This document shows positions 1 to 6,742 of a stretch of 44,746 nt of DNA, piece by piece; the first letter of the stretch is position 1, and every line of letters starts with the position of its first letter. The notes under the pieces were generated by a model. That model saw only the letters and a program-made list of their open reading frames with translations, searched no databases and was not told the origin of the DNA. This DNA is from CAYVMP01 sp964452635. Lineage in GTDB: Bacteria > Patescibacteriota > Minisyncoccia > Phycocordibacterales > DATDWN01. Both the position numbers and the translations under genes were made by a program. The stretch covers positions 1-44,746 of the forward strand of contig CAYVMP010000005.1 in NCBI GenBank assembly GCA_964452635.1, given 5' to 3'.

Positions 1-2
1 TC

Positions 3-1589
3 GGAGAATTTCTTCGAGGTGTGGCATTTCTCATGTCTCTTGCTGTTGGTGTTGCGTTTGTGTCTCGTGTCGCAAAGAATTTTCAGGATTACTATCTCAA
101 CACTATCACTCAGCGACTCGGATCGGAGTTGTATGCGGATTCAGTCAAGCATTCACTTGCACTTCCATATCATGTATTTGAAGATCAGCGAAGTGGAGAG
201 ACACTGAATTTGTTGCAGAAAGCTCGTACAGATGTTGAGAAACTTATTGCCTCCGCGGTCAATCTTACATTCGTGTCGTTTGTAGGATTCGTATTTGTAA
301 CTATATATGCAGCACATCTATACTGGGGGATTGCACTTGCATTTGGATTGACTATACCGATTATAGGTGGAATTAGTTATCTTCTGTCTCGAAAAGTAAA
401 AAATATTCAACAGAAAATAGTACAGGAAACAGCACTGCTTGCTGGCTCAACGACGGAATCATTACGCAATGTTGAACTTGTAAAGAGCCTTGGTCTATCA
501 CATCAGGAAATAGATCGGTTAAATAAAACAACTAAAAAGATTCTTGATCTGGAGCTTAGAAAACTTCGATATGTCAGAAGTATTAGTTTTATTCAGGGGA
601 CATTCATTAACTTACTTCGAACATTAATTCTCGTATTCATGCTCGTTTTGATTCACCAAGGAGTGATTACGATTGGTCAATTCTTCTCACTCATGATTTA
701 CTCATTTTTCGTGTTTGGTCCATTGCAGGAAATCGGAACTATTATCACTGTGTATCGTGAGGCAGAAGTGTCACTTGGACGTCTCGGAGATATACTTCGT
801 ATGCCAATTGAACCAATTCCACAGAATGCGAAACCACTTAGTCGTCTTGAGTCTCTTGAGTTTAAACATACATCGTTTGCATACACACAGGCGAAGACGA
901 TAGCAGTGAACGGTGTGTCATTCACAGTGTCTCAGGGTGAGACTGTAGCATTCGTAGGACCTTCTGGTTCTGGTAAAACGAGTGTGGTTAAACTACTCGT
1001 TGGACTGTACGCACCAACAGATGGAACAATTCTCTATAACGGAATTTCTGGAAAAGAAATTGATTTGGGAGATCTACGAAAACAAATTGGGTTTGTAACA
1101 CAAGATACACAGTTGTTTGCGGGAACAATACGAGAGAATTTGCTTTTCGTAAATCCAGATGCAACAGATGAGGAGTGTCTCGATGTTCTGCGAAAAAGTG
1201 CATGTAACTCCTTGCTTGATCGTGCAGATCAAGGACTCAATACAGTTATCGGTGAGGGAGGTGTAAAGATTTCTGGTGGTGAAAAGCAAAGACTTTCTAT
1301 CGCACGAGCTCTGCTTCGAAAACCAACACTACTTGTGTTTGATGAGGCGACGTCTTCACTCGATTCTCTTACGGAGGAGGAAATCACTAAAACTGTTCGG
1401 GATGTGACGAGTACTCGCAATCATATTACCGTGCTTGTTGCACACAGACTTTCAACAGTGATGCATGCAGATCGAATCTATGTGCTTGAAAAGGGTGTCG
1501 TTGCCGAATCAGGTACACACACAGAGCTACTATCACAAAAGGGTTTGTACTATGCAATGTGGCGACAACAAATAGGGGAAAGAGTATAA
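3..1589 (+). CDS. ABC exporter, fused permease/ATPase (5' end cut by window edge)
   Basis: This is a type I ABC exporter half-transporter: an N-terminal membrane domain followed by a nucleotide-binding domain. Walker A (GPSGSGKTS) lies near residue 312, the signature ISGGEKQR near 415 and Walker B (LLVFDEATSSLD) near 437, counted from the GTG at 21; the His-switch follows in VLVAHRLS. The reading frame is open to the window edge, and about 60 residues (first membrane helix) are missing against the family's usual 570-600, so the GTG at 21 is not the true start. The substrate cannot be told from sequence; such proteins move lipids, peptides or drugs and work as dimers. It lies 28 nt upstream of mscL on the same strand. 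Confidence 0.9.
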   Translation, partial: GEFLRGVAFLMSLAVGVAFVSRVAKNFQDYYLNTITQRLGSELYADSVKHSLALPYHVFEDQRSGETLNLLQKARTDVEKLIASAVNLTFVSFVGFVFVTIYAAHLYWGIALAFGLTIPIIGGISYLLSRKVKNIQQKIVQETALLAGSTTESLRNVELVKSLGLSHQEIDRLNKTTKKILDLELRKLRYVRSISFIQGTFINLLRTLILVFMLVLIHQGVITIGQFFSLMIYSFFVFGPLQEIGTIITVYREAEVSLGRLGDILRMPIEPIPQNAKPLSRLESLEFKHTSFAYTQAKTIAVNGVSFTVSQGETVAFVGPSGSGKTSVVKLLVGLYAPTDGTILYNGISGKEIDLGDLRKQIGFVTQDTQLFAGTIRENLLFVNPDATDEECLDVLRKSACNSLLDRADQGLNTVIGEGGVKISGGEKQRLSIARALLRKPTLLVFDEATSSLDSLTEEEITKTVRDVTSTRNHITVLVAHRLSTVMHADRIYVLEKGVVAESGTHTELLSQKGLYYAMWRQQIGERV

Positions 1590-1617
1590 TATCTACATAT
1601 TCGATTAAGCTAAAAAT

Positions 1618-2019
1618 ATGCTCAAAGGATTTAAACAGTTTATTTTACGTGGAAATGTTGTTGATCTCGCGGTCGGTGTGGTGGTTGGAGCTGCGTTTGG
1701 AAATATTGTAAATGCTCTCGTCAAGGATTTGCTTACACCACTCATCGGTGCAATCGTTAAGGCACCGGATTTCTCTGGGCTCTCATTTTCTATTCGAGGA
1801 AGTCAGTTTCTGTACGGTGATTTCTTAAATAATCTTATTTCATTTTTGATTATATCGAGCGCAGTCTATTTCTTTGTGGTATTGCCAATCAACACACTCA
1901 TTGCTCGTGCACGAACGGAGAAACCTGCCGATCCAACAACTAAAAAATGTCCAGAGTGTCTGAGTGATATTCCACGTGATGCACGGAGATGCGCACACTG
2001 TACGTCTGTACTAAACTAA
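1618..2019 (+). CDS. mscL: Large-conductance mechanosensitive channel MscL with C-terminal zinc ribbon
   Basis: MscL is a pentameric inner-membrane channel that opens under osmotic downshock. The N-terminal part has the family pattern (FILRGNVVDLAVGVVVGAAFGNIV and a second hydrophobic helix near residues 63-85). Instead of the usual short helical tail, the 133-aa protein ends in a zinc-ribbon module with two CxxC pairs (CPEC and CAHC, about residues 103-126). The family core is about 100-150 aa, so the channel is complete and the ribbon is an addition. The call of MscL is firm; a role for the ribbon in gating or partner binding is inference. No Shine-Dalgarno sequence precedes the ATG. Confidence 0.92.
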   Translation: MLKGFKQFILRGNVVDLAVGVVVGAAFGNIVNALVKDLLTPLIGAIVKAPDFSGLSFSIRGSQFLYGDFLNNLISFLIISSAVYFFVVLPINTLIARARTEKPADPTTKKCPECLSDIPRDARRCAHCTSVLN

Positions 2020-2069
2020 TTCTCTCTATTTTTGTCCACAGGGTTGTATGCTCCCGTTTGTTTTTGTTG

Positions 2070-2075
2070 TATAAT
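2070..2075 (+). promoter_or_regulatory. -10 box for the truncated ORF at 2083
   Basis: TATAAT lies 7 nt upstream of the ATG at 2083, a spacing that predicts a leaderless transcript. Confidence 0.5.
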
Positions 2076-2082
2076 ATAAACC

Positions 2083-2153
2083 ATGAATAAAAAAATAATA
2101 AGTATAGTGCTCATTGTGCTCGCGCTCGGTATTATAGGATATGTATACATGCA
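2083..2153 (+). CDS. Small membrane-anchored protein, truncated by assembly gap
   Basis: The ORF opens with MNKK and a strongly hydrophobic helix (residues 3-22, ending GYVYM), then runs into a 100-N gap. It looks like a signal anchor of an exported protein. The TATAAT box 7 nt before the ATG supports the start. Nothing can be said about the rest; the 100-N length is a conventional placeholder, so the true distance to 2254 is unknown. Confidence 0.5.
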
Positions 2154-2253
2154 NNNNNNNNNNNNNNNNNNNNNNNNNNNNNNNNNNNNNNNNNNNNNNN
2201 NNNNNNNNNNNNNNNNNNNNNNNNNNNNNNNNNNNNNNNNNNNNNNNNNNNNN
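2154..2253. other. Assembly gap (100 N)
   Basis: A run of exactly 100 N, the usual convention for a scaffold gap of unknown size. Confidence 0.98.
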
Positions 2254-2284
2254 GGATATGTGAGGATGATGGAGGAGGTGTGTT

Positions 2285-2428
2285 GTGAGAAGAATCATTC
2301 TCTGTTGCGTTTTTATTCTGTTGTTTGCATGTTTGTATTTACTTGCTCTAATATCCACTCGAACTAGAAGATTTTGGTGGACATGGAGACAGTGGAGAAT
2401 ATATGAAACAAAGGCTAGCCGTTGCTAG
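2285..2428 (+). CDS. Small membrane protein, 47 aa, hypothetical
   Basis: This is a GTG-initiated ORF preceded by a strong Shine-Dalgarno sequence (GGAGGAGG, about 6 nt before the start). It encodes MRRIILCCVFILLFACLYLL followed by a basic, Trp-rich tail: a single hydrophobic helix with cytoplasmic positive residues. Its stop codon lies inside the stem of the terminator at 2410-2434, an arrangement also seen in the genes ending at 10445 and 12004. The function is unknown. Because the gap ends only 31 nt upstream, the start could lie further 5'. Confidence 0.4.
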   Translation: MRRIILCCVFILLFACLYLLALISTRTRRFWWTWRQWRIYETKASRC

Positions 2429-2434
2429 CCTTTT
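2410..2434 (+). terminator. Intrinsic terminator
   Basis: Stem AAAGGCTAGC / GCTAGCCTTT with loop CGTT, followed by a short T tract. It sits between the 47-aa ORF and the methyltransferase gene. Confidence 0.75.
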
Positions 2435-2438
2435 GTTG

Positions 2439-2444
2439 TACACT
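2439..2444 (+). promoter_or_regulatory. -10 box, leaderless start of the methyltransferase gene
   Basis: TACACT lies exactly 6 nt before the ATG at 2451. This favours that ATG over the in-frame ATG at 2403, which lies upstream of the terminator stem. Confidence 0.5.
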
Positions 2445-2450
2445 GACCGT

Positions 2451-3323
2451 ATGAATACAATCTATACAGTAGAGCAGAGTGGAGAATACGAACTTCTCGA
2501 TAGTGGTGGAGGAGAGAAACTTGAGCGATACGGACAGGTAGTTATTTCTCGACCAGACCCTCAGGCACTGTGGGAGAAACATCTACCCGAAGGAGAGTGG
2601 AAAAAGGTATATGCTCTATATGAGCACGGTCAGGCGCGAGGAAAATGGAAAACACTTACCGATATTCCAGTGGATTGGAAAGTAAAACTTTCTGGGGTGA
2701 CAACAACTCTGAAATTGTCGCCATTCAAACACGTTGGAGTTTTTCCTGAACAGTCAGTTCAGTGGCAATGGGTTTCTGAACAGATTGCACAACACACACA
2801 GGGAAAACCACTCTCTGTTCTTAATCTCTTTGGATACACAGGTGGGGCATCTGTTGCCTGTGCTCTCTGTGGCGCAGAGGTGACACATGTAGATGCATCG
2901 GAGTCATCTGTCGTATGGGCGAAGGCAAATCGAGATGCATCAGGACTATCGAGTCAAAGTATCCGGTTTATTGTCGATGATGTACGGAAATTCGTCGAGC
3001 GAGAAATACGACGAGGCAAAACATACGACGTGGTCATTATGGATCCACCTACATATGGACGTGGTTCAAAAAATGAATTATGGAAAATATAGGATGATCT
3101 CGTTCCGTTTTTGAAAAAAATAAAAAAAATTCTCTCACCAAACCCCGTTGCGTTTATTTTAAACGGGTATGCTTCGGGGTATTCACACCTCTCATACAAA
3201 CAAACTCTTGAGGGGATAGTGGGGGATATGGGAGGAACTCTTGAATCTGGCGAGCTTGCAATATCTGAGAAGTCTGGAAACAGAGTACTTCCATGTGGAA
3301 TCTTTGCACGGTGGAGTAGGTAG
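2451..3323 (+). pseudogene. RlmI-like class I SAM methyltransferase with in-frame TAG
   Basis: This is a Rossmann-fold SAM-dependent methyltransferase related to the RlmI/RlmK 23S rRNA methyltransferases. Visible are motif I (LNLFGYTGGAS), the acidic residue after strand 2 (VDAS) and motif IV (DPPTYGRG). A TAG at 3090-3092 (codon 214) interrupts the frame right after ELWK-I. The same frame then continues for 76 sense codons (DDLVPFL...ILNGYASGYSH...GIFARWSR) to a TAA at 3323, and those residues are the expected C-terminal strands of the family. The family pattern after WK usually has acidic residues, so GAG to TAG is the simplest cause. It is either a recent nonsense mutation, a sequencing error, or read-through. 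Called pseudogene only because of the stop. Confidence 0.75.
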
Positions 3324-3335
3324 GTTTTAAAAAAA

Positions 3336-3364
3336 GCGCGACAGCCTCCGTAGAGGTGTCGCGC
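3336..3364 (-). terminator. Intrinsic terminator for the minus-strand 57-aa gene
   Basis: Stem GCGCGACA / TGTCGCGC with an inner CCTC/GAGG pairing and loop CGTA. The T tract is on the minus strand (seven A at 3329-3335 on plus). It directly follows the stop codon of the small minus-strand gene. Confidence 0.8.
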
Positions 3365-3370
3365 AAAACA

Positions 3371-3544
3371 TTATTCCTTCTTCTCGAGGGATATTTTCCC
3401 CTTAATGTGCTCATGGATGACGTTGTGTTCGTCGTCCTTGTCAGGACAAGACGTTCTCGGAACATTTCTGTACCCGATGACCCCCGTGTCCTTCAAAAAA
3501 TTATTAAATTCTTTTTTAGTAATTCTAACAGCTTGTGTCGACAT
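3371..3544 (-). CDS. Small soluble protein, 57 aa, hypothetical
   Basis: An ATG-initiated frame on the minus strand encodes 57 residues: MSTQAVRITKKEFNNFLKDT, then a hydrophilic, charged stretch with CPDKDDEHNVIHEH and a lysine-rich end. No membrane segment is visible. It is bounded by a terminator 7 nt after its stop and by a divergent promoter region shared with the PAP2 gene. TTGCAT followed 17 nt later by TAATTT on the minus strand is a plausible promoter. I do not recognise the family. The Cys and His/Asp-rich centre could bind metal, but that is a guess. Confidence 0.55.
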   Translation of the reverse strand: MSTQAVRITKKEFNNFLKDTGVIGYRNVPRTSCPDKDDEHNVIHEHIKGKISLEKKE

Positions 3545-3590
3545 ATCTTCAAAAAAATTATCACATCTTATTTTTTAATGCAACATGTAG

Positions 3591-3596
3591 TAGTAT
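3591..3596 (+). promoter_or_regulatory. -10 box, leaderless start of the PAP2 gene
   Basis: TAGTAT lies exactly 6 nt before the ATG at 3603; there is no Shine-Dalgarno sequence. Confidence 0.45.
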
Positions 3597-3602
3597 AGTG
3601 AT

Positions 3603-4136
3603 ATGAATACTTTCGATCTATTCGTTCAGTCGTATTTCTCTTCAGTGCGGACAGCATCGTCAACTGAGTTCATGTATATCATCACATCATTTTTCGACAT
3701 CACAACATTTGTGATGATTGGTGTGTGTTTCGCATTGCTCGTGTACCTCGTACGAGGGGCACGGTACGCTATATTCTTTTCGACAACCATCGTAGTAGCG
3801 GGTGGAATGATTGCGCTTCTTAAATCACTCTTTAATACTGCTCGTCCGCTCGATGGAGTTATTCACGTCTTGAGCCCGAGTTTTCCGAGTGGGCACGCGA
3901 CCATTGCCACTGTATTTTTTGTCACGTTGATGTATATTTTCGATACGTATTTGGGAAGATTTGGACGGATTATGTTCAATGCACTCTGTGTGGCATCAAT
4001 ATTTCTCATTGCACTGAGTCGAGTATATCTCGGTGTTCATTGGGTGAGTGATGTGGTGGCGGGTATTGTGCTCGGTGCACTCATTTCCTACGGAAGTATC
4101 TTGGTGTTTGCATTTTTTAATTCTAAAAATAAATGA
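3603..4136 (+). CDS. PAP2-family membrane phosphatase
   Basis: A 177-aa integral membrane lipid phosphatase of the PAP2/undecaprenyl-pyrophosphatase type. The three catalytic motifs are present: KSLFNTARP (KX6RP), PSGH, and SRVYLGVHWVSD (SRX5HX3D). Five to six hydrophobic helices surround them. Such enzymes remove phosphate from isoprenoid or phosphatidyl lipids on the outer face of the membrane, so a role in recycling the cell-wall lipid carrier is plausible but not shown. Its 3' end overlaps folD by 4 nt (ATGA), so the two are translationally coupled. Confidence 0.9.
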   Translation: MNTFDLFVQSYFSSVRTASSTEFMYIITSFFDITTFVMIGVCFALLVYLVRGARYAIFFSTTIVVAGGMIALLKSLFNTARPLDGVIHVLSPSFPSGHATIATVFFVTLMYIFDTYLGRFGRIMFNALCVASIFLIALSRVYLGVHWVSDVVAGIVLGALISYGSILVFAFFNSKNK

Positions 4137-4966
4137 ATATTCTCTCTGGTATACCTGTCCGTGATCGTATCAAGGATGAAATTATACAGTCTCTCTCTAC
4201 ACTCTCTCGAGATTCAAAACTCCTGATTATTCAGGTGGGTAATAATCCACAGTCGTCTGTCTATGTGTCACAGAAAATAAAGTTTGGTCAGTCTGTCGGG
4301 ATTTCAGTTGAGCACATGGTCTGTGTTGAAAATATATCTGAGCAGGATTTACTCTCACGCATACATATGTCAAATGCATCTCAGGAAGTAACTGGAATTA
4401 TTATCCAACTTCCGCTTCCTCCACACCTCAATACACGTGTGATTCTTGATGCTGTTGACGCTACAAAAGACGTTGATGGGCTGGGAATCACTCAGATTGG
4501 TCTTTGCGCTGTGGGGGGTCAATACGCACATGTGCCCGCAACCGCTCGAGGAATCATGTCACTTTTTGATTACTACGGTATTTCACTTGAGGGGAAACAT
4601 GTGGTGGTTGTCGGGAGGTCTCATCTCGTAGGGAAGCCGGTAGCGTCTCTCTGTCTTGAGAGAAATGCCACAGTGACAGTGTGCCATAGTCATACCATTG
4701 GGTTGGAGAGTATTACTCGTACAGCGGATATTCTTGTAATAGCTTGCGGGAAGCCACGTCTCATCAAAGCGAGTCATGTGGTATCAGGACAAATAGTAAT
4801 TGATGTTGGTCTACACAGAACCGAATCGGGTTTGTGTGGAGATGTTGATTATGAGGAAGTTGCCGGTGTTGTAGGGGCACTTACGCCAGTGCCGGGTGGG
4901 GTAGGGCCTCTGACCGTCGCATCACTCTTTCAGAATGTCGTCGACGCAGTACGCTTTCTGAAATAA
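4133..4966 (+). CDS. folD: Bifunctional methylene-THF dehydrogenase/cyclohydrolase
   Basis: FolD interconverts 5,10-methylene-THF, methenyl-THF and 10-formyl-THF using NADP. The 277-aa length is typical. Visible are the catalytic region SSVYVSQKIKFGQSVGI (Tyr and Lys of YxxxK), QLPLPPHL, the DATKDVDGL signature, the nucleotide-binding GRSHLVGKPVA and the C-terminal TPVPGGVGPLTVA. It overlaps the PAP2 gene by 4 nt. With glyA, the TS homologue and DHFR in the same window, one-carbon folate chemistry is well represented here. Confidence 0.97.
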   Translation: MNILSGIPVRDRIKDEIIQSLSTLSRDSKLLIIQVGNNPQSSVYVSQKIKFGQSVGISVEHMVCVENISEQDLLSRIHMSNASQEVTGIIIQLPLPPHLNTRVILDAVDATKDVDGLGITQIGLCAVGGQYAHVPATARGIMSLFDYYGISLEGKHVVVVGRSHLVGKPVASLCLERNATVTVCHSHTIGLESITRTADILVIACGKPRLIKASHVVSGQIVIDVGLHRTESGLCGDVDYEEVAGVVGALTPVPGGVGPLTVASLFQNVVDAVRFLK

Positions 4967-4975
4967 TATTTTGTC

Positions 4976-4984
4976 TGGTATACT
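4976..4984 (+). promoter_or_regulatory. Extended -10 promoter of the SIMPL gene
   Basis: TGGTATACT is an extended -10 element. Unlike most other starts here it is followed by an AU-rich leader of about 26 nt before the ATG at 5017. The same 9-mer recurs at 21548 and 43954. Confidence 0.6.
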
Positions 4985-5016
4985 ATGAAGATAATTATTA
5001 ATTAACTAATATTTTT

Positions 5017-5832
5017 ATGGATCAATTTTTAGATTCTTCTCGCAAAAGTAGATTGTATACATCAATCATTGCGCTTATTATTCTTCTCGCACTGTTTATC
5101 GGTGTGAAATTCATCGCTGGTGTGAAAGAGATTTCATATATTGGGCGAGGTACATATCCGACAAATGTAGTAACTGTTACTGGAAAGGGTGAGGTTGTTG
5201 CAATACCAGATACAGGATCATTTTCTTTTTCTGTAGTTGAAACAGCAAAGACTGTTCCAGAGGCACAGGCACAGGCAACAAAGAAAATAAACGCAATTAT
5301 TGACGCACTGAAGTCAGCAGGTGTTGCCGAGAAAGACATCAAGACAACGAACTATAGTTCGTATCCTCAGTATGACTATGTCCAGAGCACTGTGTGTCGT
5401 GATGGATACTGTCCGGGTGGCAAGCAGGTTTTGAGAGGATACGAGGTCAACCAGAGTGTTACTGTTAAAGTGAGAAAACTCGACACTGCCGGCTCACTTC
5501 TCACAAAAGTCGGTGATCTTGGTGCATCAAATATCAGTAGTCTTGAATTTGTCGTCGATGATATTGAAGGTGTAAAGGCAGAGGCACGCGACAAGGCAAT
5601 TACTGATGCAAAAGAAAAGGCAAAAATACTTGGCAAATCTCTTGGCGTGAAGCTTACGAAGATTGTAAACTTTACTGATACTGGAGAGCAACCTCCAATG
5701 TACTACGCAATGGATTCAAAGGTGATGGGTGCTGGTACCATGATGGGAAATCAAGAAGCAACCCCGTCTATTCCAGTCGGTGAGAACAAAATCACTTCAA
5801 CAGTGATGATTACATACGAAGTAGACCAATAG
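5017..5832 (+). CDS. SIMPL-domain (DUF541) membrane-anchored protein
   Basis: A 271-aa protein with an N-terminal anchor helix (about residues 14-32), followed by a SIMPL/DUF541 domain (VTVTGKGEVVAIPDTGSFSFSV..., KKINAIIDALKSAGVAEKDIKTTNYS, VNQSVTVKVRKLDTAGSLL). The domain is probably outside the membrane. The biochemical role of the family is poorly defined; some members are linked to stress or oligomeric assemblies. The insert DGYCPGGK with a nearby Cys could form a disulphide. It is a single-gene unit with its own promoter and terminator. Confidence 0.88.
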   Translation: MDQFLDSSRKSRLYTSIIALIILLALFIGVKFIAGVKEISYIGRGTYPTNVVTVTGKGEVVAIPDTGSFSFSVVETAKTVPEAQAQATKKINAIIDALKSAGVAEKDIKTTNYSSYPQYDYVQSTVCRDGYCPGGKQVLRGYEVNQSVTVKVRKLDTAGSLLTKVGDLGASNISSLEFVVDDIEGVKAEARDKAITDAKEKAKILGKSLGVKLTKIVNFTDTGEQPPMYYAMDSKVMGAGTMMGNQEATPSIPVGENKITSTVMITYEVDQ

Positions 5833-5852
5833 AGTTCGGTACCCACTATTTC

Positions 5853-5882
5853 AAAAAAACACCTAGGAATAGGTGTTTTTTT
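5853..5882 (+). terminator. Intrinsic terminator after the SIMPL gene
   Basis: Stem AAAAAAACACCTA / TAGGTGTTTTTTT with a 4-nt loop. Confidence 0.85.
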
Positions 5883-5886
5883 GATG

Positions 5887-5914
5887 TTGACTATTTTAGC
5901 ATATAATGTATTAT
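5887..5914 (+). promoter_or_regulatory. Promoter of a small terminator-bounded unit
   Basis: TTGACT (5887-5892) and TATTAT (5909-5914) are separated by 16 nt; a second TATAAT box overlaps at 5902-5907. Confidence 0.5.
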
Positions 5915-5923
5915 ATTAGAGCA

Positions 5924-6052
5924 ATGAAAAACATCTGCAATCAACTACATATCGGAGGTAACGGCCAAAAAGGCTTTGGTATTTTTGCTGTGCTTCCAAC
6001 TCATATTTCCGCACGAACTGTGGAGAGATTGCGCTGTGTTATACGTATTTAA
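5924..6052 (+). CDS. Possible 42-aa protein or short RNA between two terminators
   Basis: An ATG frame encodes 42 residues (MKNICNQLHIGGNGQKGFGI, then FAVLPTHISARTVERL and a basic end). The segment GKGFGIFA resembles the opening strand of SET-type domains, but the rest does not continue as one, so a decayed fragment is possible. The unit is well delimited: a promoter just upstream, a terminator immediately before it and a strong terminator 17 nt after the stop. It could equally be a non-coding RNA of about 180 nt. Confidence 0.35.
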   Translation: MKNICNQLHIGGNGQKGFGIFAVLPTHISARTVERLRCVIRI

Positions 6053-6069
6053 TCAAACTTTTTTGAATA

Positions 6070-6102
6070 CTAAAAACACCGCGTACATCGCGGTGTTTTT
6101 AG
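6070..6102. terminator. Strong bidirectional terminator
   Basis: A perfect 14-bp stem CTAAAAACACCGCG / CGCGGTGTTTTTAG with loop TACAT; A and T tracts on both sides. Confidence 0.85.
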
Positions 6103-6133
6103 TTCTTTGAAATTAATCTATAAGGAGCAGATT

Positions 6134-6742
6134 GTGTCTGAAAAAGTAGTGTTTCTCGATATGCCTAAAACAAGAGTGTATCTACGACCTGTAGAGAGGG
6201 AAGACCTTCCTTTCTTTCAGGTTATGATGAACAATGAAAAAATATCTCGATTTCTTAATCCACGTTCACCAATGTCAATGGGTGATGAGGAAAAATGGTT
6301 TGATGATATATCAAAAAACAAAGGTAACAAGCGAGTGTGCACGATTGTTCTAAAAGAAAACCATCAACCAATCGGCAATATTGCATTGTTTAAAATTGAC
6401 TGGATAGGTCGCACAGCTGAGACGGGAACTGCAATCGGAAAAGAAGAATTGTTAGGGATGGGCTTAGGCACAGAAGCAAAAATGCTCTGGCTTAAATATG
6501 CCTTCTTTAATCTCAACTTACGACAGGTTTATTCCAGCGCCTTTGCCTTTAACACAAGGAGTCAGAGATACTCAAAAAAATGTGGGTATAAAGAAATAGG
6601 AAGGATACCAAACCATCTCTATGTCGATGGTCGGTATCACGATGTTATTACTTTGATGGTTACTCGAGAAGATTGGGAACCACTGTGGAGAGAATTCGAA
6701 GTCAAAATGGAAGGAGAAACCGATGTTGAAAGAGAAAAGTAA
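6134..6742 (+). CDS. GNAT-family N-acetyltransferase (RimL/SpeG-like)
   Basis: A 202-aa GNAT acetyltransferase using acetyl-CoA. The pattern TRVYLRPVEREDLPFF opens the domain, and the acetyl-CoA loop is GMGLGTEA (about residue 115). NTRSQRYSKKCGYKEIGRIP is the conserved late helix and strand of the RimJ/RimL-type subgroup. The start is taken as GTG at 6134 because a clear AAGGAG lies 6 nt upstream; an in-frame TTG at 6107 has no such support and lies beside the terminator. The acceptor substrate is unknown. It overlaps the next gene by 20 nt, so acetyltransferase and exporter are probably expressed together; acetylation of an exported or toxic compound would fit but is inference. Confidence 0.85.
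   Translation: MSEKVVFLDMPKTRVYLRPVEREDLPFFQVMMNNEKISRFLNPRSPMSMGDEEKWFDDISKNKGNKRVCTIVLKENHQPIGNIALFKIDWIGRTAETGTAIGKEELLGMGLGTEAKMLWLKYAFFNLNLRQVYSSAFAFNTRSQRYSKKCGYKEIGRIPNHLYVDGRYHDVITLMVTREDWEPLWREFEVKMEGETDVEREK

Noticed and set aside
3154..3465. 103-aa minus-strand frame over the end of the methyltransferase
   Set aside because: It runs through the terminator hairpin and opposes the methyltransferase; the 57-aa frame fits the terminator and promoter much better.
6107..6133. TTG start for the acetyltransferase gene
   Set aside because: It lies 5 nt from the terminator stem and has no ribosome-binding site, while GTG 6134 has AAGGAG at good distance.
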